Assembly (NCBI RefSeq): GCF_020783335.1 | Contig: NZ_CP086068.1 | Coordinates: 372,001 to 436,000 of the forward strand | Direction of reading: 5' to 3' | Source: Mucilaginibacter daejeonensis | GTDB lineage: Bacteria > Bacteroidota > Bacteroidia > Sphingobacteriales > Sphingobacteriaceae | DNA: 64,000 bases | Shown here: piece by piece, positions 51,434 through 63,351 of the stretch | How positions within the stretch are numbered: position 1 is the stretch's first letter | Layout of the letters: every line of letters starts with the position of its first letter | Position numbers and translations under genes: made by a program | Notes under the pieces: model-generated | The model's input: the letters and a program-made list of their open reading frames with translations, nothing else | Told to the model about the DNA's origin: nothing | Database searches by the model: none

Positions 51434-51885
51434 TTAATGCTTAAAAAGCATATGGTGTGCCTTGAAACTCTATGACCTGACCAAACAGTGGTACAGGCTA
51501 AGGTATACAAAACGTCTCCGAAGTATACTTGCCGATTTTAAGTGATCTACTGTTTTTTACACACTTGTATTGATGCTCTGATCTATTCATTTTGATCAGT
51601 GCAACCAAGTGGTACACAACATTCACATCCTGTTCTTTCTATACCGACACCTTCCTTATTGACTGCGACGCCAACTCTACCATTGGCGTTTTATTGAGCC
51701 CGGCTACTTGGAATAAGCACTCATCGTAAAGACATAATGAGAGCTTCGCACATGGATTTGGGGAGGCTTTTTTCTTTTCGGCCGATCGGTAGTGTTCAGG
51801 TCAATGACAACTTCATGCGCTAATATTTCAAAAACCTCGACGGGGTTGTCGTGTTAATTTAATTTATTTCCATAATTCTCCTAAG

Positions 51886-53613
51886 GTGATACATCCAGAC
51901 CGCGATCTGTTCTACAGCAGCAATGAATTTCAAAACTTTTTTCAGCGTTCGCTACGCTCATTGGTGCTCAAAACTGATGCACCGCGGTTCACGATCATGG
52001 CAGTAAGCGACACGTATCTCGATCTTGTTCATAAGCAGCGGGAGGAGGTTTTGGGCTTAGGGCTTTTTGAGGCGTTCCCCGGCAGTGAAGGTGACCCTTC
52101 GGAGGCTGGCAGTGTAATGGAAGCATTGTTGGAAGTGATCCACACCCAAAGAACCGTTATTCAGCCTATCTTCAAATATGAGATCTACGTGCCCGAAACG
52201 GATGCTTATGAAACGCATTACTGGCATAATCAGCATGAAGCGATCCTAGACCAGGCCTCAGGGCGGGTAGCTTACATCATCAACACCACCACGAATATCA
52301 CCGAGCGCATCAGGTTAGAGCAGGAAGTGAAAAAGGGTCGTGAGCGTGAGTTAAGTCTGATGGGGCAGCTCGCAGCACGTAACCGAGATCTTACTGCGAT
52401 AAATGATGCATTATATACGACAAACACCGAGCTGAAGGCCTCCAATGCTGATATCAGGCGGCTGAACATCGAATTACGGAGTTATGGTGAGCGGCTGAAG
52501 CAGATCAATCAAACCCTGTCAGAAAGCGAAGAACGATTCAGGAGCATGGCCGAAGGGTCAGGTGTGCTGATAGGGGTGGGCGATACGACAGGAGAGGCGA
52601 TATATTTTAATCAGGCTTGGTCACGGCTTACCGGCAAGCCTATCGAGGAGCTACTGGGTACTGGTTGGTCTTCGCTTATCCACCCTGACGACAAAGACGA
52701 CTACCTTGACCTCTACATGACCTCCGTCAAAAATAAGCTTCCTTACACGGGCGAATACAGGATCCTTAGTGCAAGCGGCGAGTACAGGTGGTTACTGGCC
52801 TTCGCCTCGCCACGCTTTGAGCCGGATGGCTCTTTCGCAGGCTTTATAGGTTCGTTCGTTGATATTACTGAGCGTAAGAGGGACGAACAGCGTAAGGTAG
52901 ATTTTATCAGTATGGTCAGTCATGAGTTAAAAACGCCTATTACCTCTTTGAACGGTTTTTTGCAAGTGCTCAGAACAAGAGCCGCGAAGGCAGAGGATAC
53001 TTTGGCCGTTGGCTTTTTAGATAAATGTATAAAGCAGGTACGCAAGGTGACCGATATCATCAATGGTTTCCTCAATGTATCCCGTTTGGAGTCGGGCAAG
53101 GTTCATATTGATAAACAGCCGTTCGATATGGCCGAATTGGTAAAAGAGGCAGAAGAGGAAAGTTTAGCGGCCATCACCACCCATCGGGTGGTATTCGCAC
53201 CGGTAGAACATACTCCCGTTATGGCCGACAAAAATAAGATCGCGCAGGTGGTGACCAATCTGATCAATAATGCCGTTAAATATTCACCACAGGGGAGCGT
53301 AATTAATGTAGCCTGCGTAACTGCCAATGATGTGGCCCTGGTGAGTGTTAAAGACGAAGGAATGGGTGTCGCTCCTAATGACATTAAAAAGTTGTTCGAT
53401 CGTTATTACCGGGTAGAGAGCCATGCCACCAGGTCCATAGCAGGTTTTGGTATCGGTCTATATTTTTGTAAGGAGATCATTGAACGCCACGAGGGTACCA
53501 TAGCAGTTAAAAGTGAGTTAGGCAAAGGTTCAACTTTTTATTTTACGATCCCCGTGTTAAGCAGCATCAATAATGGTGACAAAGCGGCTATTCAAGGCGA
53601 ACAAGAAAACTGA
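51886..53613 (+). CDS. Two-PAS soluble histidine kinase
   Basis: A 575-residue cytoplasmic sensor kinase. PAS 1 is at about 20-140 (LVLKTDAPRFTIMAVSDTYL ... NITERIRLEQE), followed by a coiled coil (145-215) and PAS 2 (about 220-335, GDTTGEAIYFNQAWSRLTGK, then FVDITERKRDEQ). HisKA has His346 in ISMVSHELKTPI. The ATPase domain has N (VVTNLINNAVKYSPQG), G1 (VKDEGMGVAP), F (LFDRYYRVESHAT) and G2 (GFGIGLYFCKEI). No membrane helix. GTG start at 51886: the next Met (51997) would cut off the beginning of PAS 1. Orphan kinase with no regulator beside it. Confidence 0.88.
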   Translation: MIHPDRDLFYSSNEFQNFFQRSLRSLVLKTDAPRFTIMAVSDTYLDLVHKQREEVLGLGLFEAFPGSEGDPSEAGSVMEALLEVIHTQRTVIQPIFKYEIYVPETDAYETHYWHNQHEAILDQASGRVAYIINTTTNITERIRLEQEVKKGRERELSLMGQLAARNRDLTAINDALYTTNTELKASNADIRRLNIELRSYGERLKQINQTLSESEERFRSMAEGSGVLIGVGDTTGEAIYFNQAWSRLTGKPIEELLGTGWSSLIHPDDKDDYLDLYMTSVKNKLPYTGEYRILSASGEYRWLLAFASPRFEPDGSFAGFIGSFVDITERKRDEQRKVDFISMVSHELKTPITSLNGFLQVLRTRAAKAEDTLAVGFLDKCIKQVRKVTDIINGFLNVSRLESGKVHIDKQPFDMAELVKEAEEESLAAITTHRVVFAPVEHTPVMADKNKIAQVVTNLINNAVKYSPQGSVINVACVTANDVALVSVKDEGMGVAPNDIKKLFDRYYRVESHATRSIAGFGIGLYFCKEIIERHEGTIAVKSELGKGSTFYFTIPVLSSINNGDKAAIQGEQEN

Positions 53614-53713
53614 TCATTGTAAGGTCACTCGCCAAAATGCCCACCAAGGATATTGGTTAGAGAGTGTGTCAAGCTCGGTTGGGCCAGGCCGTCATCGTAT
53701 CCTGATAAATAAG

Positions 53714-53741
53714 AAAGCCTCACCATTTACGGTAAGGCTTT
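53714..53741. terminator. Hairpin between the PAS kinase and lipoprotein genes
   Basis: AAAGCCTCACC pairs with GGTAAGGCTTT (one mismatch), short T/A tails on both sides, between convergent genes. Confidence 0.6.
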
Positions 53742-53761
53742 TCGTGTTTATGATAAGGTGG

Positions 53762-54361
53762 TTAATGGTCCCATTTCAGTCCGGCTATATCGAATTCCAT
53801 GGTCTGCAGGCCACTTTGGTAGAACTCGGCCTGGATGATCATCTTCTTGGATCTTTTGGCATTGGCTATGAATTTGGTGGCATTGTTGATAAAGAGCAGG
53901 TCTGAACTATTATCTGATGGTTCGCTACAACTGAAGGTGATCGCTTTGTTCTGGTCAAATCGTACGGTCACTTCCGAGCCGTCCACGCCGGTGTTGAACT
54001 GCCCTTTAGATACCGAAAGCAACACTTCATTGCCGTTCTTGCCTTTTCTGAGCGCGATCGTTGCTGTAGAGCCGCCATCATAAGGGAAGTCGAACTGTAA
54101 TTCCTCGTTGGCGTCTATCGAGGCAAAGTAGGTCTTTTTTGAGGTCATCTTATCTTCATGCTCGCTATAGGTCCACTTGGTGGTCGGTGTGGTAGCCACC
54201 TTTTCTTTTTCTGCGGCGGGCATGGTATCGTCACTCACTCCTGTGGTGGTGTCAACGGCAAAGGTGTCTACCTTAACACTGTCGATGTCTGAAGTTGAGG
54301 AAGGGGCATTGCAGGCACTAAGCATAATAGCCGCAACAATGAATGTGAAGGTCTTTTTCAT
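53762..54361 (-). CDS. Lipoprotein of unknown function
   Basis: A 199-residue lipoprotein. The lipobox MLSAC (Cys near 17) is followed by a Ser/Thr/Asp-rich linker (about 18-60). The mature beta domain contains KKTYFASIDANEELQFDFPY, GGSTATIALRKGKNGNEVLL, EVTVRFDQNKAITFSCSEPS and KKMIIQAEFYQSGLQTMEFD. This domain occurs in other exported bacterial proteins as I recall, but no function is known to me. Start ATG at 54361. Confidence 0.7.
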   Translation of the reverse strand: MKKTFTFIVAAIMLSACNAPSSTSDIDSVKVDTFAVDTTTGVSDDTMPAAEKEKVATTPTTKWTYSEHEDKMTSKKTYFASIDANEELQFDFPYDGGSTATIALRKGKNGNEVLLSVSKGQFNTGVDGSEVTVRFDQNKAITFSCSEPSDNSSDLLFINNATKFIANAKRSKKMIIQAEFYQSGLQTMEFDIAGLKWDH

Positions 54362-54675
54362 GTGAGTTGAATTTGGTGCGGCTAAACTAAATATAAATTT
54401 TAACTGTACAATAGTTTGGCTATTATTTTTAGTAAAATAATTGATGGGCAGTGTTCAATTAGGTCGCAATTATACAGCGGAAAGACGGTCGCTTCGTATT
54501 AATAGGCTATATAGGCCATTGAGTTCAGGTTCGGAGTTGATGCTTATGAGCCCTCATGCCCAATGTTTTGGTATATGATGCGGCAAATGGTCAGAGAGGT
54601 TAAATTTATTCAGCGGCGGTGCATGATCTTTACATCTGATCCTTAACTTTGGGCGCAAAATAATACAGCGAACTT
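54362..54675. promoter_or_regulatory. fumC upstream region with -7 element
   Basis: About 310 bases between divergent genes. TAACTTTG at 54644-54651 matches TAnnTTTG and lies 24 bases before the fumC ATG. A TTTG at the standard distance is not present. Nothing else stands out. Confidence 0.45.
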
Positions 54676-56073
54676 ATGAGTTTCAGAACCGAACATGATA
54701 CCATGGGCGCGGTACAGGTACCGGCCGATAAATACTGGGGCGCACAGACCGAACGCTCACGCAACAACTTTAAGATCGGCCCCGAGGCTTCGATGCCTAA
54801 AGAGATCATTGAGGCGTTCGCCTTCCTGAAAAAAGCTGCAGCTTACACCAACACCGACCTTGGCGTATTGCCAGCCGAAAAACGTGACCTGATCGCTCAG
54901 GTATGTGATGAGATACTGGCCGGTAAACTGGATAGCGAGTTCCCACTGGTGATCTGGCAAACCGGTTCAGGCACTCAAAGTAACATGAACGTTAATGAGG
55001 TGGTAGCCAACCGTGCGCACGTACTACAGGGCAACACACTGGGCGAGGGCAAGACCTTCATCCACCCCAATGATGATGTGAACAAATCACAGTCATCTAA
55101 TGATACTTACCCTACCGCTATGCACATCGCGGCTTACAAGATCCTGATGGATGTGACCATCCCCGGGGTCGAAAAATTGCGCGATACCTTGAAGGCCAAA
55201 TCAGAAGCTTTCAAAAGCGTAGTTAAGATCGGTCGTACCCACTTGATGGATGCCACACCGTTGACCTTGGGTCAGGAGTTCTCGGGTTATGTTTCTCAAC
55301 TTGATCACGGTTTGAAAGCGCTGCGTAACACGCTGGAGCACCTTTCAGAACTGGCCTTGGGTGGTACAGCAGTAGGTACCGGCATCAACACCCCTAAAGG
55401 TTATGATGTCAAGGTGGCTGAGTATATTGCACAATTCACAAACCTGCCGTTCATCACGGCCGAAAATAAATTTGAGGCACTGGCCGCTCACGATGCCATT
55501 GTAGAGAGCCATGGTGCATTGAAGCAGATCGCGGTATCATTGATGAAGATCGCTAACGATATCCGCATGCTGGCCTCAGGTCCGCGCTCGGGCATAGGCG
55601 AGATCCACATCCCTGACAATGAGCCAGGTTCATCGATCATGCCGGGTAAAGTTAACCCTACACAAAATGAGGCCGTTACCATGGTAGCCGCCCAGGTGAT
55701 GGGTAACGATGTGGCCATTTCTATAGGCGGGTCTAACGGACACTATGAGTTGAACGTGTTCAAACCGGTCATGGCCGCTAACTTCCTGCAGTCTGCCCGT
55801 TTGATCGGCGATGCATGCGTATCGTTCAATGATCATTGCGCGGTGGGCATAGAGCCTAACTACGAGGGTATCAAAAAACACCTCGAGAACTCGTTGATGC
55901 TGGTGACCGCATTGAACCCGCACATCGGTTACGAGAACGCTGCAAAGATCGCTAAGACCGCATTAAAAGAAGGTTTGTCATTACGTGAGGCTGCCCTTAA
56001 ACTCGAACTGCTCACCAACGAGCAATTTGACGAGTGGGTACGTCCAGAAGATATGATCGGAAGTTTAAAATAA
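54676..56073 (+). CDS. fumC: Class II fumarate hydratase
   Basis: A 465-residue iron-independent fumarase, hydrating fumarate to malate in the TCA cycle. N-terminal [20 protein letters not shown], substrate-site [38 protein letters not shown], and the superfamily signature [16 protein letters not shown] with the catalytic Ser. The C-terminal domain ends [18 protein letters not shown]. Length is normal. A G+C-rich hairpin terminator follows nine bases after the stop. Confidence 0.97.
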   Translation: MSFRTEHDTMGAVQVPADKYWGAQTERSRNNFKIGPEASMPKEIIEAFAFLKKAAAYTNTDLGVLPAEKRDLIAQVCDEILAGKLDSEFPLVIWQTGSGTQSNMNVNEVVANRAHVLQGNTLGEGKTFIHPNDDVNKSQSSNDTYPTAMHIAAYKILMDVTIPGVEKLRDTLKAKSEAFKSVVKIGRTHLMDATPLTLGQEFSGYVSQLDHGLKALRNTLEHLSELALGGTAVGTGINTPKGYDVKVAEYIAQFTNLPFITAENKFEALAAHDAIVESHGALKQIAVSLMKIANDIRMLASGPRSGIGEIHIPDNEPGSSIMPGKVNPTQNEAVTMVAAQVMGNDVAISIGGSNGHYELNVFKPVMAANFLQSARLIGDACVSFNDHCAVGIEPNYEGIKKHLENSLMLVTALNPHIGYENAAKIAKTALKEGLSLREAALKLELLTNEQFDEWVRPEDMIGSLK

Positions 56074-56081
56074 ACACCTCT

Positions 56082-56114
56082 CCCAAACCCTCCCCATTAG
56101 GGGAGGGCTTTTTG
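56082..56114 (+). repeat. Terminator-like repeat CCCAAACCCTCCCC (copy 2)
   Basis: CCCAAA followed by an 8-bp stem CCCTCCCC / GGGGAGGG (56088-56095, 56100-56107), loop ATTA, then CTTTTTGT. The same module as at 15042-15073. Here it acts as the fumC terminator. Confidence 0.75.
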
Positions 56115-56119
56115 TTTAT

Positions 56120-56644
56120 ATGCTACGCAGAACATTCGCTTTTCTTTATCCGGTCTTGTTCCTGGCCATCGGCTCCTGGTACTTGTCTCTTACAGCCTGT
56201 AGCCCTAATGCCAATATCCAAGGTATGGGCGAAGGCTTTTTGCAGGGCGAATGGAAACAGAAAGCCAATGCTGCCGATCAGCAATTGGTGAACTATACAT
56301 TGTATAACTTCAAGTTCACCTGCGATTCGTTCTACGTGCAAATGAACACCTTTAGCAAAGTGAACTACGGTGCCGATACCTGTATGAACAAAGGCCACTG
56401 GACCGAGTATGCGAAAGGGCTCTACAACATGCGTAACGATACGCTGCACCTAAAGGGATTTTATACCAACGCCGATCAAAGCCTCAAGAACCTGGGTGGA
56501 TGTTTTAGGGCCGGTGTATACGAGGAGTATTTCAAGACCCGTAACGAAGCTGATACCTTGTTGCAACTCACCAACACTTCAGGGGTTTTACCGCTAAATT
56601 TGCAGCTAACAAAACGACTTACTTGTGTTCCCAAACCATTGTAG
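56120..56644 (+). CDS. Lipoprotein next to fumC, unknown function
   Basis: A 174-residue exported protein. An N-terminal hydrophobic segment ends in lipobox LTAC (Cys about 27). The mature region is Cys-containing (CDSFYV, ADTCMNKGHW, NLGGCFRAGVYEEYF and a Cys near the end) with a lipocalin-like flow of beta strands (LYNFKFTCDSFYVQM, NMRNDTLHLKGFYTN). Genes like this often follow fumC in relatives, from memory, but no fumarase activity is suggested by the sequence. It begins just after the fumC terminator with no clear ribosome-binding site. Confidence 0.65.
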   Translation: MLRRTFAFLYPVLFLAIGSWYLSLTACSPNANIQGMGEGFLQGEWKQKANAADQQLVNYTLYNFKFTCDSFYVQMNTFSKVNYGADTCMNKGHWTEYAKGLYNMRNDTLHLKGFYTNADQSLKNLGGCFRAGVYEEYFKTRNEADTLLQLTNTSGVLPLNLQLTKRLTCVPKPL

Positions 56645-56648
56645 AAAA

Positions 56649-57443
56649 ATGAAACTGAACATTCTTAAAAAACTGATGCTGGGCGTGGTGCTATTCTATT
56701 TACCACTGCAAAGTATGGCCTGGGGCGATAAAGGCCACCGCATAGCCGGACAGATCGCATCAAGCTACCTTACCCCAAAAGCCCGTGCTGCAGTTAGAGC
56801 CATTTTAGGCAACGAGAGTGTGGCCATAGCCAGCACCTGGGGCGATTTTATTAAATCAGACCCATCTTACAATTATCTGTACAACTGGCACTTTGTTGAT
56901 TTTGACAAGCCTTACACCTATCCTGATATGGTGACCTACCTGAAACAGGACACCAGCGTCGATTCTTATACCAAGATCCAATTTATGGTAGGTGAGCTCA
57001 AGAAAAAGAACTTAGCCGCCGATAAAAAACTGCTTTACCTGCGCATGTTGATACACGTGGTGGAGGATATTCATCAGCCTATGCACACCGCCCACACAGA
57101 TGACAAGGGGGGTAACGACTTCAAAGTGCAATGGTTCAACGAGCCAAGTAACCTGCACTCGATATGGGATAGCAAACTGATCGAATTCCAGAACCTGAGC
57201 TATACTGAATATTCAAATGCGATTAACTTTACCACCCCAGCGCAGCGCGCCGAGTGGCAAAAAGAACCGGTGACCAAATGGATATTTGAAAGCCAGCAAC
57301 TGGCCGAGAAGATCTACGCAGCATCGCAAAAAGATGAAAAGCTGGGTTATAAATACAACTTTCAGCACATCGCTACTGTGAACAGGCAACTGCTAAAAGC
57401 GGGGGTTCACCTGGCCGGTTTGCTGAACCAGATATTTGGATAA
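56649..57443 (+). CDS. Secreted S1/P1-type zinc nuclease
   Basis: A 264-residue exported phosphodiesterase/nuclease cutting single-stranded DNA or RNA with three Zn ions. The signal peptide ends before Trp (SMA-WGDKGHRIAGQIA), so the mature N-terminal Trp can bind zinc as in P1. Other ligands: Asp in TWGDFI, His in YNWHFVDFD, His/Asp in MLIHVVEDIHQPMH, then GGNDFKVQWF and NLHSIWDSKLIE. The ATG at 56649 fits the signal peptide. It starts four bases after the preceding lipoprotein stop, so the two are probably co-transcribed. Confidence 0.93.
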   Translation: MKLNILKKLMLGVVLFYLPLQSMAWGDKGHRIAGQIASSYLTPKARAAVRAILGNESVAIASTWGDFIKSDPSYNYLYNWHFVDFDKPYTYPDMVTYLKQDTSVDSYTKIQFMVGELKKKNLAADKKLLYLRMLIHVVEDIHQPMHTAHTDDKGGNDFKVQWFNEPSNLHSIWDSKLIEFQNLSYTEYSNAINFTTPAQRAEWQKEPVTKWIFESQQLAEKIYAASQKDEKLGYKYNFQHIATVNRQLLKAGVHLAGLLNQIFG

Positions 57444-57451
57444 TTCTTTAC

Positions 57452-57535
57452 ACGTCATCGCGAGGAACGAAGCGATCTCTGAACTTGATGGATAAACGCC
57501 CCATGCAGAGATCGCTTCGTTCCTCGCGATGACGT
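57452..57535. repeat. Perfect 30-bp inverted repeat (palindromic dispersed element)
   Basis: The left arm 57452-57481 begins ACGTCATCGCGAGGAACGAA. The right arm 57506-57535 is its exact reverse complement. The 24-base loop is unique sequence. CTTTTTAT follows, so it could also terminate the nuclease transcript. The arm sequence resembles GTCATTGCGAGGAACGAAGC-type repeats seen across many bacterial genomes, and a degenerate half-copy is at 43881-43905. Confidence 0.85.
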
Positions 57536-57558
57536 CTTTTTATATCACATCGATACAC

Positions 57559-57999
57559 ATGAAGATCCTAATGATATGCCTCGGTAATATATGCCGGTCG
57601 CCATTGGCAGAGGGTATTATGCAGCACCTGGCCGATAAGCAAGGACTCGGCTGGACCATTGATTCGGCCGGTACGGGCAACTGGCATGTGGGCCAATGTC
57701 CTGATCATCGCTCTACTAGGGTAGCTCAACGGTATGGAGTGGATATCAGCAAGCAGGTATGTCGCCAGTTCAGTGTGGCCGACTTTGACGAATTTGACCT
57801 GCTAATGGTGATGGACCGTAACAACCTGCGCAATGTTCTTGCTATGGCCCGCAACAGCGCCGATCAGGCCAAGATAAGGTTGTTGCTGAACGACCGTGAG
57901 GTTCCCGACCCTTACTACGACGATAACCAGTTCGAGCCGGTGTATAAGCTGATCGAGGATGGTTGCAAGCGGATCATCAACGAGTTCGCCCATCAATAA
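57559..57999 (+). CDS. Low-molecular-weight protein-tyrosine phosphatase
   Basis: A 146-residue LMW-PTP removing phosphate from phosphotyrosine proteins, often involved in capsule or exopolysaccharide control. The P-loop is at the N-terminus: MKILMICLGNICRSPLAEG, Cys7-x5-Arg13-Ser14. The general acid Asp is in VPDPYYDDNQF. Length is typical. The ATG at 57559 lies 24 bases after the long inverted repeat, which may influence expression. No tyrosine kinase lies nearby. Confidence 0.93.
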   Translation: MKILMICLGNICRSPLAEGIMQHLADKQGLGWTIDSAGTGNWHVGQCPDHRSTRVAQRYGVDISKQVCRQFSVADFDEFDLLMVMDRNNLRNVLAMARNSADQAKIRLLLNDREVPDPYYDDNQFEPVYKLIEDGCKRIINEFAHQ

Positions 58000-58003
58000 A
58001 AAA

Positions 58004-58033
58004 AGAGGCCGGAACATGACGTTCTCGGCCTCT
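58004..58033 (-). terminator. Terminator of the DoxX gene
   Basis: AGAGGCCGGAAC pairs with GTTCTCGGCCTCT (one bulge). Seven A on the left give a U-run for leftward transcription. Confidence 0.7.
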
Positions 58034-58065
58034 CTCTCAAAAACTAATTGATCACTTCACTATGG

Positions 58066-58506
58066 TTAGGCAATAGCCTCTTCTTTTCGGTTCTCCACCG
58101 ATATCACACCGTCTCCTTCAATTAAAAAGCAGATCAGGCCGGCCAATACCAGGCATGACAGCCAGAATTCCGAATACGGTTTAAAAACGTTAGCACTTAA
58201 GTTGACAAAGAATACCGCCACCAGCAGGATAGGTAGGTTAAGCAGGCAAAAGAAACGGGTATGTGAGCCGATCACCAAAAAGAAGCCGCCAATGATGTGC
58301 AGGCCAATGATCAGGTGAGCAGCTATGCTGATACTCACTGCCGTGCCAATGCCCGACTGCATCATAAGCGCCGTGAACGCCCCTAAATTATAGGCGAATA
58401 ACACGCCCTTCCATATCAGCACAAAACCTAAAAGTATACGAAAAAGGTCTAACCACATAGGGTGATTCTTATCGCCCCAGTCTTGGATCTTGGTAAGCAT
58501 TTTCAT
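58066..58506 (-). CDS. DoxX family membrane protein
   Basis: A 146-residue inner-membrane protein with four hydrophobic segments: LFRILLGFVLIWKGVLFAY, SIAAHLIIGLHIIGGFFLVI, LLNLPILLVAVFFVNL and EFWLSCLVLAGLICFLIEGD. This fits the DoxX/SURF4-like family, linked in various bacteria to redox or thiosulfate metabolism, with no sure role here. The ATG at 58506 is used; a TTG three codons upstream is rejected. Monocistronic. Confidence 0.82.
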   Translation of the reverse strand: MKMLTKIQDWGDKNHPMWLDLFRILLGFVLIWKGVLFAYNLGAFTALMMQSGIGTAVSISIAAHLIIGLHIIGGFFLVIGSHTRFFCLLNLPILLVAVFFVNLSANVFKPYSEFWLSCLVLAGLICFLIEGDGVISVENRKEEAIA

Positions 58507-58653
58507 GATGTTCAAATTGGTAATACAATTATAACGAACTTTTTACATCAAGTGTTCGCTTTTGTCAATTTTTCATCAGGTAAGCTATTTTTGGAGTATT
58601 TGTTGAAAGGTTAATGATATTGACGGCATAATATTAAAAAATTTTTAAAAGAT

Positions 58654-58679
58654 AAGGCCTGTCAATATTGACAGGCCTT
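58654..58679 (-). terminator. Terminator of the GH97 gene
   Basis: AAGGCCTGTCAAT / ATTGACAGGCCTT is a perfect 26-bp palindrome. Downstream on the minus strand is a T-rich tract. It is 19 bases past the GH97 stop. Confidence 0.8.
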
Positions 58680-58698
58680 TCACAACAACACACAACAC

Positions 58699-61426
<2,728 letters not shown>

Positions 61427-61458
61427 TTTGTTAACTATAGGTTTAAAAGATACCTTTG
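61427..61458 (+). promoter_or_regulatory. Promoter of the cold-shock gene
   Basis: TTTG (61427-61430), exactly 20 bases, then TACCTTTG (61451-61458): a full match to the Bacteroidota consensus. The predicted leader before the ATG is about 65 bases, long compared with other genes here and typical of cold-shock mRNAs. Confidence 0.75.
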
Positions 61459-61529
61459 GTTAATATAATTTACCAAAACCGCAAATACCCCATTATTTAT
61501 GTATACCTTGCGACCTTATTAAAAATACA

Positions 61530-61721
61530 ATGCAAAAAGAAGGAACAGTAAAATTTTTCAACACCGAGAAAGGTTTTGGATTTATCACAGAAGAAGGTAA
61601 AGGTGATGTATTCGTACACACTACTGGCCTGATCGACGAGATCCGCGAGAATGACCGTGTATCGTTCGAAGTTGAAGAAGGTCGTAAAGGCCCAAATGCG
61701 GTAAAAGTTAGAGTAATATAA
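61530..61721 (+). CDS. Cold-shock protein, CspA family
   Basis: A 63-residue single cold-shock domain acting as RNA chaperone. RNP1 is KGFGFITEE and RNP2 is DVFVHTTGL. The start MQKEGTVKFFNTEKGFG is typical of Bacteroidota Csp proteins. It lies after a long leader with a strong promoter and before a strong bidirectional terminator, so it is a single-gene unit. Whether it is cold-inducible is not shown by the sequence. Confidence 0.95.
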   Translation: MQKEGTVKFFNTEKGFGFITEEGKGDVFVHTTGLIDEIRENDRVSFEVEEGRKGPNAVKVRVI

Positions 61722-61743
61722 TTATCACTATAAATTAGCATTT

Positions 61744-61775
61744 AAAAGCCCCTGCCGGTTACGGTAGGGGCTTTT
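61744..61775. terminator. Bidirectional terminator, csp / lipase
   Basis: A 14-bp stem (AAAAGCCCCTGCCG / CGGTAGGGGCTTTT, one wobble), short loop, T-tract on the right and A-tract on the left, between convergent genes. Confidence 0.85.
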
Positions 61776-61837
61776 TATTTTTTAGAATAAGTTTTAGGAT
61801 CGTGTTCCGCACCCGCTTATATGCAGGCTACGTGCGA

Positions 61838-62938
61838 TCAGTTCTTATTCAGATACTGTTTCTCGGTAAGGTATCGGTACGGGCTGAACATGTGGTGGGT
61901 AAACACGTTCTTGGGGTCGTTAACAAATTTTTTGCGGTACTCCTCATCGGGCAGCAAAATGATCGGCGTACCGGCGGTAGTGTATAGGCTGCCGGTCACA
62001 TACGCCGGTTCCTTAAATTGAGGCATCGCCTTTTTAATAAATCGTTGGTATACCATACCGCCCAGGTACTTCTCATTGTTGTGGGCCGCTTTTTCAGATG
62101 GTTTCCGCAAGCGATTGTATACATGGGTCATGTATAGGCGGGCAATGAATGGTAATTTCTTGATGTACTGCTTAGCGTTGCTGAAAGGGTTAGGATCTGT
62201 AAAATCGTCGAGCGTTTGGATGGAAAATGGGGTTTGCGGCACCCAATCGGCCGCATTGATCACGGATAGTCCCCAACCACCGCGGGTCAAAAAATCGTAA
62301 TCATATGCATAATAGGTATTGCCCGGTTTAGGCGGCGCACTGCAATAGGTCTTGATCACCAGGTCGGCCGGTAGTCTATGTTGTTTTTGCAGATCGGCAA
62401 TGTACGACCGCAGCAGGTAGGCAATGGCCCCGCCCTGGCTGTGCCCCATAATAGTGAACTGGGTGATACCTTGTTTATATAAGCTATCTATTTTAGGGAT
62501 GACGGTACGGCTCAGGTCGGCCATGCCTAACAGCCAGCCAATGTGTACCGCTGCGCGCGGGTCGGCCGCCAGATGATATTTAAAGGTAGTGCTATCATTA
62601 AGGTGCAGCTCACCGGTGGCCGGTACCATGGCCGCATAAAAATTCTCCATCCAACTGGTTTGCTCACCGGTGGTGCCGCGTATGCTGATCACTACGCTAT
62701 GGCCGTCGGTGTTCTTCCACAGGTCCCAGCGGTTCAGCAGCGGACCGATCCCCGAGCGGTAGATCATATGGTGATGCTGCGGCGCACCTAACGTTTCTGT
62801 TTTAGGGATGGTATCGATCTGCCGGAGCGACACTCTTAATAGTTCCAAATATTCGCGGGCATCAAAGCCTGGCTTAAGCTGGGCGTGGGCGGCCAGGGTC
62901 GATAGCAATAAGGCCGGTATCAAAAGCAAGTATCTCAT
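61838..62938 (-). CDS. Secreted lipase (class 3-like alpha/beta hydrolase)
   Basis: A 366-residue exported esterase/lipase. The signal peptide ends at AAHAQ (about residue 19). SVVISIRGTTGEQTSWMENF is the strand and oxyanion-loop region of class 3 lipases. FTIMGHSQGGAIAYLL carries the nucleophile Ser, NAADWVPQTPFS the likely Asp, and a C-terminal His (FTHHMFSPYRY) could complete the triad. Substrate unknown. Single gene. Confidence 0.85.
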   Translation of the reverse strand: MRYLLLIPALLLSTLAAHAQLKPGFDAREYLELLRVSLRQIDTIPKTETLGAPQHHHMIYRSGIGPLLNRWDLWKNTDGHSVVISIRGTTGEQTSWMENFYAAMVPATGELHLNDSTTFKYHLAADPRAAVHIGWLLGMADLSRTVIPKIDSLYKQGITQFTIMGHSQGGAIAYLLRSYIADLQKQHRLPADLVIKTYCSAPPKPGNTYYAYDYDFLTRGGWGLSVINAADWVPQTPFSIQTLDDFTDPNPFSNAKQYIKKLPFIARLYMTHVYNRLRKPSEKAAHNNEKYLGGMVYQRFIKKAMPQFKEPAYVTGSLYTTAGTPIILLPDEEYRKKFVNDPKNVFTHHMFSPYRYLTEKQYLNKN

Positions 62939-63351
62939 ATAAGTATCGTCGTGTCAAAGGTGATGCCTGTCACTTAAGCATGGTGGTGCAAAATTAGCAG
63001 ATCGCCTGGCAGTGTAAAGGTGCTAACATCACTTGATAAGGCAATGCAACGTTCGGGACGTCCGATGGTTTGCAGTTACCTACCACCGTGGCGAAAGCAC
63101 CCACGCATTGGGGAAGGGGGAGTTGAGGCGGAGAGGTGTTGGGGAATATTTCCCCCGGCGATAAAAATGTCGCCTTGCTTAACTATTTAACGATCGGTAA
63201 AATGCAGGCTCTCTTTTAGCGAAAATGAGGTGTTTTAGCAGGCGTTCCTTGCGAAAATGGCAAAAAGCGGCCTTTTGAGCAGTGGGGTGCATTTTAAGGG
63301 AACAGCGTTTGCCTATACCTTTAGCATAACACCGCTAATAAAAATAACAAC
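62939..63351. other. Intergenic region before the TlpA-like gene
   Basis: About 410 bases in the divergent gap. TACCTTTA at 63316-63323, close to TAnnTTTG, lies 29 bases before the next ATG. A weak GGCGA/TCGCC hairpin is near 63157-63174. No gene or repeat recognised. Confidence 0.4.

Larger units (their letters stand above)
51314..51885. other. Right end of the insert and non-coding region
   Basis: About 570 bases. It holds the right tRNA-end repeat (51379-51399), a terminator hairpin (51402-51433) and then about 450 bases in which I see no gene or recognisable remnant. No integrase fragment was recognised in any frame I read. Confidence 0.5.

Noticed and set aside
53573..53905. 110-codon plus-strand frame after the PAS kinase
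   Set aside because: It overlaps the kinase end and runs antisense to the lipoprotein gene, with no recognisable domain.
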